Source: Haemaphysalis longicornis (taxonomy: Eukaryota > Arthropoda > Arachnida > Ixodida > Ixodidae). From it: 64,000 bases of DNA. The translations under genes and the position numbers were made by a program. The notes below the pieces were generated by a model. The model saw nothing but the letters and a program-made list of their open reading frames with translations. It did no database searches and was not told where the DNA came from. Shown piece after piece: positions 45,685 to 56,889 of this stretch (within the stretch, counting starts at the first letter, position 1; each line of letters starts with the position of its first letter). Location: the NCBI GenBank assembly GCA_013339765.2, contig JABSTR010003266.1:1-64000 (forward strand), in the 5' to 3' direction.

Positions 45685-45881
45685 TGTCAGAAAAAGTAGT
45701 CTGGTTGGTATCTTCAAATCAGGCACATATCTTCGCGGAGCTTGGACAACAGGTTTACTAGCAAATTAGTCTAAACACACGCACAACCTTCTTCTTCTTT
45801 TCTTTTGGCTATGTGCCATGTAAGCACCTCATGTTCGATGGGAGTGTTCGACATGTTCCAGACTCTGGTCTTTTCGTAAAC
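45685..45881 (+). repeat. 5' LTR of the BEL/Pao element
   Basis: Shares with the 3' copy GAAAAAGTAGTCTGGTTGGT, TTCAAATCAGGCACATAT and ACACCTCATGTTCGATG-like blocks. It is directly followed by CGGTGCCGAAACTCCC (45885-45900), a plausible tRNA primer-binding site of the type used by BEL elements. The two LTRs differ at many sites, indicating age. Confidence 0.75.
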
Positions 45882-45998
45882 GTTCGGTGCCGAAACTCCC
45901 TGAAGACTCGACGAAAGCTGTTCTGAAGACAACTGAAGAAGCATCCTGAATGACTGAACAACAAACGGTTCTTCTATAATGTCTTTAGTCCCGACCCG

Positions 45999-47010
45999 AT
46001 GGTTCTAGCTGCCCTCAAGCCCCGCGGCGCCTCTACCTCAACGCAGTGCTGTGGTACGGCGTTCCTGATTACGCGGAGCCGGTTCCACGCTAAAGCCCAC
46101 AAACGCAAGCGGGACACCCTTCGAGCTGGCTTGACGAACACCATTAGTGACAGCAACGCTTTATTAGACTCCCAATCTACGTCTATCGGTGAGCTGCAGA
46201 ACCTTTTGAATGTTCTCGTGATGAAGGAATGAGCACTTCGAGACATATACAAACAATTCGACGACCAGGTTGATCATCAAAACTTGAAACAAGAGTGGGA
46301 AGCTGCGGAGGGGTATAGCGTTTCGAAATGTGTTGCAAAATCCAAGCTCTCCACAAGAATAGACGAAATTCAGCGCCCAAACGCATCAAACCGCCCAATA
46401 AACAACGTAGAGCCATTGAGCGCAGTTCGTGCGCGCTCAAGGGCCCCTATCAAGCTCCCTCACTAGAGCTAGGCAAATTTGACGGAACTCTTCAAGGCTT
46501 GCGTTCCTTTCGGGACCAATATGAGGCAACCATACACCGAAAGTCGCAGCTGTCGACTATTGACAAGTTTGAGTAGTTTAAAGGCTACCTTGTTGGTAAG
46601 CCGCAAGATAGACCTGTCCACATTCCCTCACTGAACGTAACTACCAGATAGCGGGATATTTACTATAGGAACGCTTTGGATGGAAGAACCTTGCGATCAA
46701 CGACCACATGACTCACCTCTTACAACTGCAGACTGTTGATTCAGGGCAAGACGTTGGGGCACTGCGATGTCTTTACGACGACGTGGTAAAGAACGTCAGG
46801 AGCCTTGAAGCTCTAGGGGTAAAGCTGGAGCACTACAGTGCTCTGCTCAGGGTGGCTATCGAGAAGCGGCTACCTCGCGTGCTTCTACTTCGGTACTGTC
46901 AACCAAAGCCTGAGCAAGCCGAAACTCTTTGCACATTTTCAGCGCTTCTATATTTTCTGAAGACGGACGCTCGCAGCAAGAAGGAGACGTTGGAAATCGC
47001 ATCGGACGAG
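45999..47010 (+). pseudogene. BEL/Pao Gag
   Basis: KRKRDTLRAGLTNTISDSNA opens the coiled N-terminal part. After a stop it continues with LKQEWEAAEGYSVSKCVAKS. The capsid-like DUF1759 region reads LELGKFDGTLQGLRSFRDQY then EATIHRKSQLSTIDKFE (about 46468-46575). Later come LQTVDSGQDVGALRCLYDDV and VKNVRSLEALGVKLEHYSAL (46732-46850). Frames change at least four times. Confidence 0.85.
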
Positions 47011-47144
47011 TGAACAGTCCAGAAGAAACTCCACGACAAAGCGCGACACCACTATGTACCTTCAGAAACCACCTTAACCACCACTTCCGGAACGGACAAA
47101 GAAGCGCGTTATTTCTGCAGTTCTGAAGAACACAGCTTTACTGC

Positions 47145-47860
47145 GTGTGGCAAAAAGTTAACCTTGAGGAAAAGAAGAACTTACTCAAGCAAAGCGGCCG
47201 ATGCTTTAAGTGTTGCAAACAATTCCACCGAGCCAAGGACTGTCGGAACGCGAATGTTCTGCGTTGTCACAACTCCCACGACCGATACTTCACAACCTTC
47301 TGCGACTCCAAGATGATGGTCCTTCGGCAATTGACACCCAGCAGCGGTTTGTCACGAAAGGAATTCAAGTGACCAGTGCTATGTCTCAGGCCCAAGATAC
47401 CATCCTTATAAAAACAGGTAAAGTTTGGGCACGTGGCTCCACTCAGCCGTGACTTGCCCGCTGCCTTTTGGACGGCAGTAACCAACAAAGGTTCATCACT
47501 CAAGACACAGCCAAGAATCTTAACTGCAACGAAGTAAGACAAGAGACTCTGAATTTGCAAAAGTTCGGAGCACTGGGCCCATCTAAGTCAACTCCACGTC
47601 GCGTGGAACTGTGGATTACAAGCCGGCATGACACCAAGGCCATCCTGATCGAAGCTCACGGGGTACCAACAATACGCAGTGGAACTCCGTTTACAGTCCC
47701 CACTTCTTTCGTGGGAGACGGAGTTCGCGATCTTCGCCTCGCCGATGATGCTGATGCCTCCACAGATGAAACTATTCAGGTACTCATAGGATCCGACTAT
47801 TACTAAAAAGTCACAGCTGCAAAAATGCGGTGCCTTACAAGTGGCCTAACTGCCGTTGAG
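47145..47860 (+). pseudogene. BEL/Pao zinc knuckle and protease
   Basis: A perfect CX2CX4HX4C knuckle, CFKCCKQFHRAKDC, lies at 47202-47243. A second Cys/His group (LRCHN...H...F) follows. After a shift the protease begins LLDGSNQQRFITQDTAKNLN (from about 47465), where BEL proteases have LD(S/G)GSQ. It continues to TIQVLIGSDYYWK-like sequence near 47805, a conserved end of the domain. Confidence 0.8.
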
Positions 47861-50640
47861 ACGTCTTTTCGGTGGACGCTACAGGGCCCGGTAAAATACA
47901 CGGAGAATATCCGAGGCACGTTTTCCACTGGCGTCGGGAAGGTATTGGCCCATAATTTCAATGACGACAGCAGAACACTCCCTCAACAGCTGCAAGCTTT
48001 TTGGTAAGTTGGGCTTTTGTAGGGACGGTATCCTTAACCACAAAGATGAAGAATCTGTCGGGGATCAAGTTATCACTGAATTCAATAGAAAAATACGGAG
48101 AAAAGATGAAAAGTATGACGTTTGTCTGCCCTGGACGAATAACACTGGGGAGGTTGATTGCTGTCTAAGGGAAGGGAAAGACCGCCTTGACCAGCTGCGC
48201 GACGTATCAAACAAAAAAAAAGCTCTAACGAAGAGCTCAAAACGAAGCTCAAAAAGCTCAAACGAACAGCTTCTCATTCAGTATGATGCGACGGTACGCG
48301 AATATGTTGAGAACAACTTCACCGAACCCGCAACGACACAAGAAGCAGTTGGTCCAGTCTACTACCTGCTGCAGTGAGCAGTCATTCGCAACGACAGGGA
48401 AACAACGAAGGCTCGAATTGTCTTTGATGCGTAATCTAGCTCACTTGAAAAACTCACTGAATTACGCGTTACACTCTGTTCCGAACCTCAGTCCTTCGGT
48501 ACTCTCCCTGCTCGTGAAGTTCAGGATGTACAGAGTTGCCCTAGCAGCCCACATAGAAAAATCATTCTTTCAAATTTTGTCGTCGGAGAACGACCGTGAC
48601 GCACTTTGGTACTTTTGGTATGGACACCCGCCGACTCAAGGACAGTTCTTGCTGAAGCAACCTGTCTGTAGAATGAACCGTGTTCCCTTCGGTGCTGCGT
48701 ACCTTGATGCATCCGCCGCTTTGCAGCGACGGGCTGTAATGCAGAGACCACCCGCGGTGAGAAAGAGACCGGCTCGAGGAGCACCCACGAGACCGGTCTG
48801 CCCAACCAGATGCCAAGTACCGGTCATCTGGGATGAGTAAGACGGGATTACAAGACTCTCGGGAAAGAAGATACGCTCACATGAATGGAAATGGGGTGGG
48901 GAACCTTACTGCCAACATCGTTGTTGGTTGGTTGTTTGGGGCGCGGGGTCACAATCGTGGAGGTGGGAGCTGTCCGAAGCGCCAGCACTGCCCACCCGAG
49001 TCCCACCTGCCGAATCGCAGGCACAGGGCGAACCCATCGTCTCCTACTCGGGACACGCAAGATGGAACGCGCTCCCTCTACGGCTGCGCAAAGGGTGACT
49101 AGCAGTTGAGGACTAGCCTCCAGCAGAGTTCCCAGTGCGCACGCGGTAGTACCCAGACACCTGAAGCGTCCACGCATGGTGCCTATTGATACACCCACGT
49201 AGTGTTCAGGGCCGAGTAAAGCCACTCGCGAAATCTATCATATCAGAGAAGAAAGTGGTCAAGGGAGACATTTTACCGAAAGGAGACCTCCGGCTGATTG
49301 TCAAGGATGGGGTGGAGGTCCACCCTGACGCAGTTGCTGCATGAGCCGCTAGATGGGTAGGTCCAGTCCATGGCCACCCAGGATAGGCCGAAGTGGGTGT
49401 TAAGTTTGGGATTACCCCGGGTGTGTGGTGGTTGGACGCCGGGCCAAATTGGCCAGGCGCTTCTGACACATTGGAACCCTTGTTTCCACCACACGGTCGC
49501 TTAGGCCGGTTGCCACGCACCCCTTTATCCGGCGGACTCGTGAGTGCCGACATTGACCATGGGACACCACATGGAGGCGGTTGTGGGCAGGGGGAATGTA
49601 CGGCAGCTCCTACTACTCTCCCCGGAGATGATCAAAGCTCCTTGTCCCACAAGCCGGCGCTTTCAAAGTCCCTTTTTACTGAGCTCCACGCTACACTGCC
49701 ATTTTGAAACTTCGGCAGGTCCACTTGATGTAATTACAAAGGCCATGAAAGATCAATTTTACGTTGAAGACTTTGGGACAGGCGCAGACTCTACAGAGAA
49801 TGCCTTGTTATGTGACAATGCAGCCAAATTCATCAGCAAAGCAGGCTTGCACCTTAGCAAAAGGACGACTAATGAAGCGCAGCTGAAGACCACTGCAGAA
49901 GGAGAAAACACCGTTATCTCTGATATTTAATTCACGATCATTCAAAGCAAGAAAATTCTAGGCGTGTTATGGCACCCGGACGAGGATATGTACGGGTTCG
50001 CTACAGCTGAACTTATGCAAATAGTAGCCTCAATTTCGAGCAAGACGAGGAATATGCTGACAATCATAGCCAAAATATACAATCCATACGGCCTTATTAC
50101 TCCGTACACATTGAAAGCCAAAGTACTGTTTCAGAAGGCTGGGAAGAGGAAGATGAACTGGGACGGAAGTTTGCTGGATGACTTAAAAACTGAATGAGAC
50201 AAGTGGTGCGAAGGCCGTCGTCTTCTTAACCAGATACAGGTAGCGCGCTTTGTGTTGTGAAATAAATGCGGCAAAACAACCTTCACGTGTTCTCTGATGC
50301 AAGAACCTCAGCTTATGGATGTGCAGTCGACGTGCCAGTGACATTATGACTAGACAACGTTCCCGTGAAAACACAGACCCTACCAAGGTTGGCACTTCTT
50401 TCGGCTCTAACAGCACTTCGGTTGATGTCAACCGTAGATAATGAGTATTGTACCCCCTGCCAGGTTTTGTTTTAGACAGACTCGTCTGCTGTTCTAGGAT
50501 GGTTGAACTCAAGCCCAGGAAAGTGGAATACCTTCGTGGCAAACAAGGCGAGTGAGATTCATTCCCTAACCTAAATTCAACAGTGCTATTACTGCCCGAC
50601 AGACCAGAACCCTGCATATTTGTTAACTCGGAGAATACCT
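47861..50640 (+). pseudogene. BEL/Pao reverse transcriptase and RNase H, interrupted
   Basis: The N-terminal part is SFRWTLQGPVKYTENI and FCRDGILNHKDEESVGDQVI. RT continues with TTKARIVFDA (48405-48435), LSPSVLSLLVKFRMYRVALA, then MNRVPFGAA (48672-48699). A foreign insert occupies 48700-49663. RT resumes with QSPFLLSSTLHCHFETS and KAMKDQFYVEDFGTG, where the catalytic box at 49760-49771 is YVED in place of YVDD. KILGVLWHPDEDMYGFATAE and NPYGLITPYTLKAKVLFQK follow (49948-50135). RNase H shows AVLGWLNSSPGKWNTFVANK near 50490. Confidence 0.87.
48700..49663. other. Foreign insertion in the BEL/Pao RT
   Basis: It separates two RT segments that would be adjacent in an intact element. The insert is about 964 bp, GC-richer than its host, and has minus-strand open frames of 125 (49225-48848) and 115 codons (49553-49206) with no motif I recognise. 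Clear terminal repeats or target duplication were not found. Confidence 0.7.
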
Positions 50641-50769
50641 GTTAAAAATTGCAATAAAGCAAACTTTGGTGGGAAGGATTTTAGTGCCTGCTCAAAGGAA
50701 AGGACAAATGGCCAAATATCACATTTTGCGGTGAACAGTAAGCGGAAACCGCAGAAGAACAGACACAAG

Positions 50770-51960
50770 TTTTGGGGGTAACTGCAAAGAAGGGTTCCGA
50801 GCTTTATGACATTGCAATGATCAACAACATTACAAAGGTGCTGAACAACACGACTTGGATAATGCGGCTTGTTCACAACTCTCGTAACCCTCGCAGAAAA
50901 ATAACTGTACCCCTACTGATTTGCGAAACTGAACAGGCCAAGCAAGTTTGGATTTACAACGCTGAACAACCGGCATTTCATCATCTATATTTGACCCATT
51001 CAGTGTTCAGCAAATGTTTGCCCTATGGCGATGAGGATCGTTACATTAGAGTGGGATGACTGCTACAAAAGTCTGACTACAGAACCAGTGAACAACACCT
51101 AATAGTACTTCCTCCAGACGACGAATTTACAAGATTAATATTGAAAACGAGCGCTTCAGGCTTTTTCACGCGGGCGTTCGAGATACGTTTGGTGAAGTAC
51201 GTGAACGATATTGGATTATCAGAGGTCGTCAAATGGGTAAAAATGTGATCAGTCAGTGCCGTACATGCAAGAAACTTTCAGCGAAGCCAATGAGCGAGCC
51301 ATTCGCCACTCTCCCAAGTGGTAGTCACTAAATGAGAGCCGTTTCGTATCATTGGAGTTGACATTACTGGATAACATTGCCATCGAGAAGGAGACGGAGC
51401 CACGAAATGTTCCATTGCCATCTTTACTTGTGGTGTTGTGCGAGCAGTACACCTCTAGCTTGTTCGATGTCTCAACACCCCAGATTTTTTAGATTAATTC
51501 CGCCGTTTTACAGCCAGGAGAGGAATTTGCAAGACAGTATATTCAGACAACAGCCTAACTTTTAAAAGAGCTTCGAAAGATTAGTAAACTATTGGGAGGG
51601 CGAGACGAGATGAGCAAATATTGAAATACTTTAGAGGAAACAAAATTCCCTGGAAATTAAAAGCCTAAAGTGTCGCCTGGTGGGGCGTATTTTTGGAAAG
51701 ACACATCAGAACAATCAAGGAATCATTGAGAAAAGTATTTAAGCCAACTGTTTTGGCTATGATGAACTGTGAACTTTGCTTATAGAAGTTAAAGCAATGG
51801 TAAACTGGCTGCCACTGACTACCCTTTCAGCATCCCTAGAGGAGGAACTCTTAACTACCGCGACAGAAGACTGCTGTCCGTAGTGGAAGGTGGCATCTTA
51901 GAGATCCAGAAGTCATCAGAAGAAGAATTTTGAGGACGCTGGGGATGGCGGAAAGACTTA
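50770..51960 (+). pseudogene. BEL/Pao integrase
   Basis: The upstream segment 50772-51059 leads into DDEFTRLILKTSASGF and RYWIIRGRQMGK-like zinc-domain sequence. The core shows FRIIGVDITG (about 51345-51372), IFTCGVVRAVHL, then ARRGICKTVYSDNSLTFKRA (51510-51560) and SVAWWGVFLERHIRTIKESL (about 51670-51735). These are the D, D and E regions of BEL integrases. The C-terminal part fades by 51960. Confidence 0.85.
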
Positions 51961-52261
51961 CTAGGTGCATTTTGGTGTAGGTGCCTTAGAGAATACATAC
52001 TGCAGCTGCCCTACGCCTACACTGTACATAATGCATCTTTAAGCGACGCTAAATTTGGCGGTTTCGCGTGATTGTGAACAAGGAAACACCAAGGTTGCTT
52101 TGGGAAATGGATGTGATCGAAAAAACGTTTCTGGGCTCTGAAAAAAGAGTTTGTCTTGGTCTTCTCGAGAAGTTGGGGGGATGTCGTATTAGATGATCAG
52201 TGCAACATCTTTATCGCCTGGAAGCTTCGACTTAATGCTCGTCTTTATTCTGGTGGGAGGA

Positions 52262-52458
52262 TGCTAGAAAAAGTAGTCTGGTTGGTAGCTTCAAATCAGG
52301 CACATATATACGCTGATATTGGACAGCAGATTTCCTACCAAATCAGTCTGAATGCACGCATGACCTTCGTCTTCTTTTTTTTGGCTGTGTATCAAATAAA
52401 CACCTCATGTTCGATGCGACTGTTCGACCCGTTCTGAACTCTGGTGTTTTCTTAAAAT
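52262..52458 (+). repeat. 3' LTR of the BEL/Pao element
   Basis: Partner of 45685-45881. It begins TGCTAGAAAAAGTAGTCTGG, and CAAATAAACACCTCATGTTC near 52390 contains an AATAAA polyadenylation signal. Confidence 0.75.
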
Positions 52459-52462
52459 GATG

Positions 52463-52985
52463 ATTTCCTGAACCCTTCGGACGTACTGCTACTAGTTTAC
52501 TCAACTCGTAATCTTCTTACTGGCCCTATGTAACTATCTGAAGGCTTTATGGGCAGTATACACGTGCGACATATTTATTCGTCACAGTTTTACTTCGGAC
52601 TTCACTAGTTCCTGTGATGGGAATTTCGTGGTTAGATTTTTGTGCATCTTTTGCAAAAGGCATTGCAGCAGTGCTATGGGGATATTTTTATGTGAATATA
52701 CCGATGTGCAGTGTGACATAGTATGGCCATATTGGGGAACATCGTCCTTATTGAACATCTACCAGGAAGGATGTACAAGCTGGATAAACAATTGCGTAAT
52801 CGAACATTCATGGGTGTGTTCCGCATAAGTATTGTTATTAGTTTGAATTGTCATGCCAGAACGATATTTGTGGTTTGGTATAAAGACATTGGTTTAACCA
52901 GCCTTTTTCATTTGTTGGTTTGTGGTTTAGTATATAAATTGCAGAAGGCTGAACTGAAGGGCTTGCTGGGACATCATATCGTTTG
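52463..52985. other. Unassigned sequence
   Basis: Short overlapping open frames only; nothing recognised. Confidence 0.4.
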
Positions 52986-53078
52986 AAAACAGCGCGGAAG
53001 ACGGGACGGAGCATGTAATAGACGACACAGCGCTTGTGTCGTCTATTACTTGCTCCGTCCCGTCTTCCGCGCTGTTTT
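52986..53078. repeat. 93-bp foldback with Penelope-like terminal motif
   Basis: Two 44-base arms, beginning AAAACAGCGCGGAAGACGGG, pair with a single mismatch around the five-base loop GCGCT. The arm contains ACAGCGC twice and a purine-rich core, in the style of tick Penelope-like element ends. Confidence 0.92.
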
Positions 53079-53599
53079 AAAACGTTAGTATATAAAATTT
53101 TGTGTACCCTCTAAAGGCAGATAAGTGCGTGATCGGATTAAATATATATAAATACTTGAACTCAAACTTACAGAGACGTAGTCGTATGGAGATTTTATAA
53201 CTTATACAGAATTGTTTGGTTACACGCTGCCGCAGCGATAGCCTCCAAAAGCAGGTCTTTCCGAACAACGTGTAGCTACACGACTGCAAGGCAAATATAA
53301 AACACACACAAAAAATCCATATTACACAAGGCGTCAAAAATCAACTATTGTTGTTTGCGAGCAGCAGATAGAAACTTCGCCAAACATCCTAATGCGTTGC
53401 AGTATATTGCGCGAACCATGCATTTGGTTTGTTTATTTATGTTTTGCTTTTACCGCCCGGCTGCGCCGGTCTGTCTTATCTCTGCGCCAAGGGAAGCGCG
53501 TGTTCCCTTCTGTCTTTCTATGCCGCCTGTGTTATCTCCTCTGATAGGGAGAGCATTCCGAACTAACGTGAACGGCCTAGAATAATCTTCTTTGTTCTG
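53079..53599. other. Unassigned sequence
   Basis: No feature recognised up to the start of the gypsy leader. Confidence 0.4.
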
Positions 53600-53840
53600 G
53601 ATGTATATCGACGGTTCAGGAAACACTCGCGCCGAAAGATAAAAGCCGGCACAGAAGACGCCGCGGCTCTAATTTGGATCGTCGCGCTCGCCTTCGCACA
53701 AACTTTGTTGAGTGCTACTTCACCGCATGTATTCTTTCAGTTCTTAGGGGAGCACAAGTTCGCTCCAAACTCTCTTGTTTTCCTTGAATACAACTGCGTC
53801 GTCTTTGGCTTCGTGACATCTGGTGAAGGTGCGGGGTTAA
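53600..53840 (+). promoter_or_regulatory. gypsy LTR 3' edge and primer-binding site
   Basis: The LTR seems to end at TCGTGACA (53811-53818), the same ending as the gypsy LTR at 30949. TGGTGAAGGTGCGGGG (53821-53836) follows two bases later, a typical tRNA primer-binding site beginning TGG. The left edge of the LTR was not found. Confidence 0.6.
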
Positions 53841-53986
53841 GGAAGCCTACGCCCTCGTCAAGCCAACAAGCGAGTCCCGCTCGTGCCAGCCGCCGACAGC
53901 AAGGTCTTCAGCCGGAGTTTTGACTGCTTCCGGATAAAGTGAAGAAAGAAGACGTCGTGACAACCACCATAATCAACGCAGGCACC

Positions 53987-55010
53987 ATGACCAGCACTAC
54001 CAATGCTGCCCTTGTTCTTCGACAGGCCCGGGAACCGTCATCGCTTGTCGGATCCCCCAGAGAAACCCATGAGGACTAGTTGGAGAAAGTGGAGCGCGTC
54101 TGCATCTTTAACAGGTGGGACGACGAAGAAACCTTTCACCACGTTTTGTTCTATTTGGATGATACGGCCCGAACGAGGTTTGAGAACCATGAAAGCTCCC
54201 TAACCGACTGGACTCTCTTTAAGAGCGAGTTGCTCAAAACATTTGCTACCGGTGTGCGGAAAGAACGATCTGCCCTTTTGTTGGAAACGCACACGCAACA
54301 CCCCAACGAAGGGGTTGTGATCTTCGTTAAGGGGGTCAAGTAGCTATTTTGCCGCGTGGACCCCGAAATGACGGAAGAAAATAATTTGCGCTTCTTAATG
54401 CGCGGTGTGAAGGAGGAACTGTTTCCTGGACGTGTCCGAAATTCGCGAAAGATCGTCGCCGCATTCGTGACCGAAGCCACCACCATTGAGAAAGCAATCG
54501 AAATGTGTGCTAAGCAGTACGACCGGAACTTTGTCTGCATGGTCACTGCAAATTGCGTCGACAGCATGCGCATTCCCGAAGATAGCCTACGTGAGACTAT
54601 CCGCCAAATAGTGAGGGAGGAGCTGCGGAAACTGCTCCCTACGCCGCCATAACCCCAAGTCGCTTCCCTTAGCGACTTGATTAGAGAAGAAGTGCAGCTA
54701 GCGCATGGTACTTCAACGACGCCAGAAACACCCCGCCAGCCGCAAGTCATGGCCTACGCGGCTGCTGTCCGTCGACCTTGCCCACTTGCCCCCGATCGGC
54801 CCGAGGCTCCATACCGTCATCCCCTGTCGCCGACCCGACCACCTGTGGTGCAAACCCCCGCCCAAGGAAGACCGACGTACGGCAAACGCCAGATAATCGG
54901 CCGCTGTGCTACCACTGCGGAGAGGCCGACCACATCTAGCGGCGCTGCCCCTACAAGAGGCTCGGTTTGCGAGGGTCCTCCGTCGAAGCACCATGCCCCC
55001 GGCCTGGCCA
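53987..55010 (+). pseudogene. gypsy Gag polyprotein
   Basis: The start MTSTTNAALVLRQ (53987) is followed by an in-frame stop at 54077. The frame then reads LEKVERVCIFNRWDDEETFH and DDTARTRFENHESSLTDWTL, the capsid/retrotrans-gag region. After a stop at 54342 it continues with MTEENNLRFLMRGVKEELF and LRETIRQIVREELRKLLP. A CX2CX4HX4C knuckle (CYHCGEADHI..., 54907-54948) has a stop codon inside it at 54937. Gag would package element RNA. Pol is absent downstream, so the element is truncated after Gag. Confidence 0.88.
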
Positions 55011-55123
55011 GCGCCCTACTGAAATCGAAGATTACCTGTCGAACGCCAACCGAGGTCCAGCGCGCTTCTTCTTACTCAAGGCATAAAGGCATTCCTCTTA
55101 ATGCCTTTATGCAGCCGGGTTAG

Positions 55124-56889
55124 GAGTGTTCTGAATGTTTTCTGCGTCTTACATTAGAGATTCGAGCAACGACCTGTAATACCTGCCAACGAACCCGCTT
55201 GTTGACATAACCGTGTAGCAGCTGCAACCGCGTAAGGGCTTCTTCCTCCGCGACTATCACAAGAAGAGGTTGCAGAGATTCTAATTTTACGTCGTTAATT
55301 TCCCAATATGAGGCGGCGCTTTACGTGGAAGCAACGGAAAGGTACACTGATCCCGGTTTAGTTGAAACATGTCTTCCCTGCATTCGCGTTGGCCGCACGC
55401 CTTTCTTTTGTTAGTTTACTTTTTTCTCTTTTTTTTTCTTTTCCTCTTCCTTGTTTTTGTTCTTGCTATTCCTTCCCTCCTCTTTCTGTTGTTCTCTTCT
55501 GGCTCCCATAGCAACACTGATGCAGGAGAACAGTGCTGCCTGCTCCGGAAGGAACCATCACTAAACAACAACTCCGCTACCACACCTTGCACTACGCGGC
55601 CGCTAGCGCCTATACTGTGTAAATCCTTGTTTTTCGCGTTTATACTCCATCGATGTTGTATAGAGTCCTCTTTGTTTAATGAACACAGAAGTGCATAACA
55701 CCATTCGACAAATGTTTATAACTACACCTATCTGGGCTCGTTTGACCAGATATTTAGTACATTTGGCTTAATTGAGGCAATAAAGTAACCGTTCGGGTAC
55801 CTTATTTATCAAATTCTCTAAAGGCATACCAAGCAAACGTTATAACTGCCCAAACCCAAAAGCGACCATAGCTTTGTGAGTACCAAGCATGGCCACGAGG
55901 ATGCAAACCTGTTTACCGCTGGTGAGTCGCGTGATATTTGCTGCTGTTTAATTGTGTTCGAACAATTCTGAATACACAGATGTTTTTCAAATTTTTGAAA
56001 TATAGTGTACCAACTAAAAATTTCACTTTTTTGTCATTTTAACGTATCTTGCTGGCCGACAACACTTTATTGGTCTTCTACTCTGCAATGCACTCTTGGA
56101 TTACCTGTAGGAATCACGTATAAAAGAAAATGCTATTACAAGTTTGACACCATACAGAGCCCAGAGAGCAAGCTGTCCTCACCACTTCAATGGCTTGAAT
56201 TGGCCACCGATTTCAACAATTCGTGACTTCAAATTTCTCATCGTGGGAACTAGTAATATTAATGTTGGAACGAAATCTGGAAGACTTGCTTCAGCAGTGA
56301 TCGGTACTAAAATTACATTGTAGCGGTTTTAATGCTATTTACTTGTTGAAAGAATAGACAAGGGTAAACTGCTCATCTTATTTTAGTACTTCATCAGACT
56401 ATACTTTAGGTCCCCCGTGCTGGAACATCTAAAACACCACAATACGAAGGTAGATGTTTGGTGTTCTAATGTATATAAAAACTCCAGAATGAATTCGTTT
56501 TTTTGCAGGATACCTATACTGTACGAGTGACTGAGCAATAAAAAAACATGTAATAACACCTCTCATCCAGGAAAGGCCGAAAAATATATTGTTTTTTGTG
56601 TTACATTGATTTTCTCAACTAGTGTGTTCCTTATGCGGGTAAAAGGGTAATTTCTCTAAATGAGACAATTCGGCACTTTGGGAAATCTTCGAAAAGTTTG
56701 AACAGTGTACTGGTCGGCCATGGATGTTAAAGGCTGCTTTGCTTTGCCTTCGTCTGTGTAGTTGCTATGTCACCGGACATGCCACACACACAAAGCGCGC
56801 ATCTCTACGCATCAAAATGTTTGTTTGGCATGACGAAGAGTGCACAGACGGCATGTCGGAAAAGTTACAGCGCCATTCATAAGAAGCCA
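55124..56889. other. Unassigned sequence
   Basis: Contains a strong polypyrimidine stretch at 55400-55500 (T- and CT-rich). A plus-strand frame of 109 codons (55369-55698) is its low-complexity translation. Nothing else recognised. Confidence 0.45.

Larger units (their letters stand above)
45685..52458 (+). mobile_element. BEL/Pao LTR retrotransposon, near full length, inactive
   Basis: Short direct repeats bound the element (45685-45881 and 52262-52458). Between them lie Gag, CCHC knuckle, protease, RT, RNase H and integrase in BEL/Pao order. GATG occurs on both flanks (45681-45684 and 52459-52462) and may be the target duplication. Dozens of stops and shifts and a 964-bp foreign insert in RT show it is long dead. 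Confidence 0.9.

Noticed and set aside
55369..55698. 109-codon frame with a strongly hydrophobic N-terminal part that looks like a membrane segment
   Set aside because: The hydrophobic run is simply the translation of a polypyrimidine tract.
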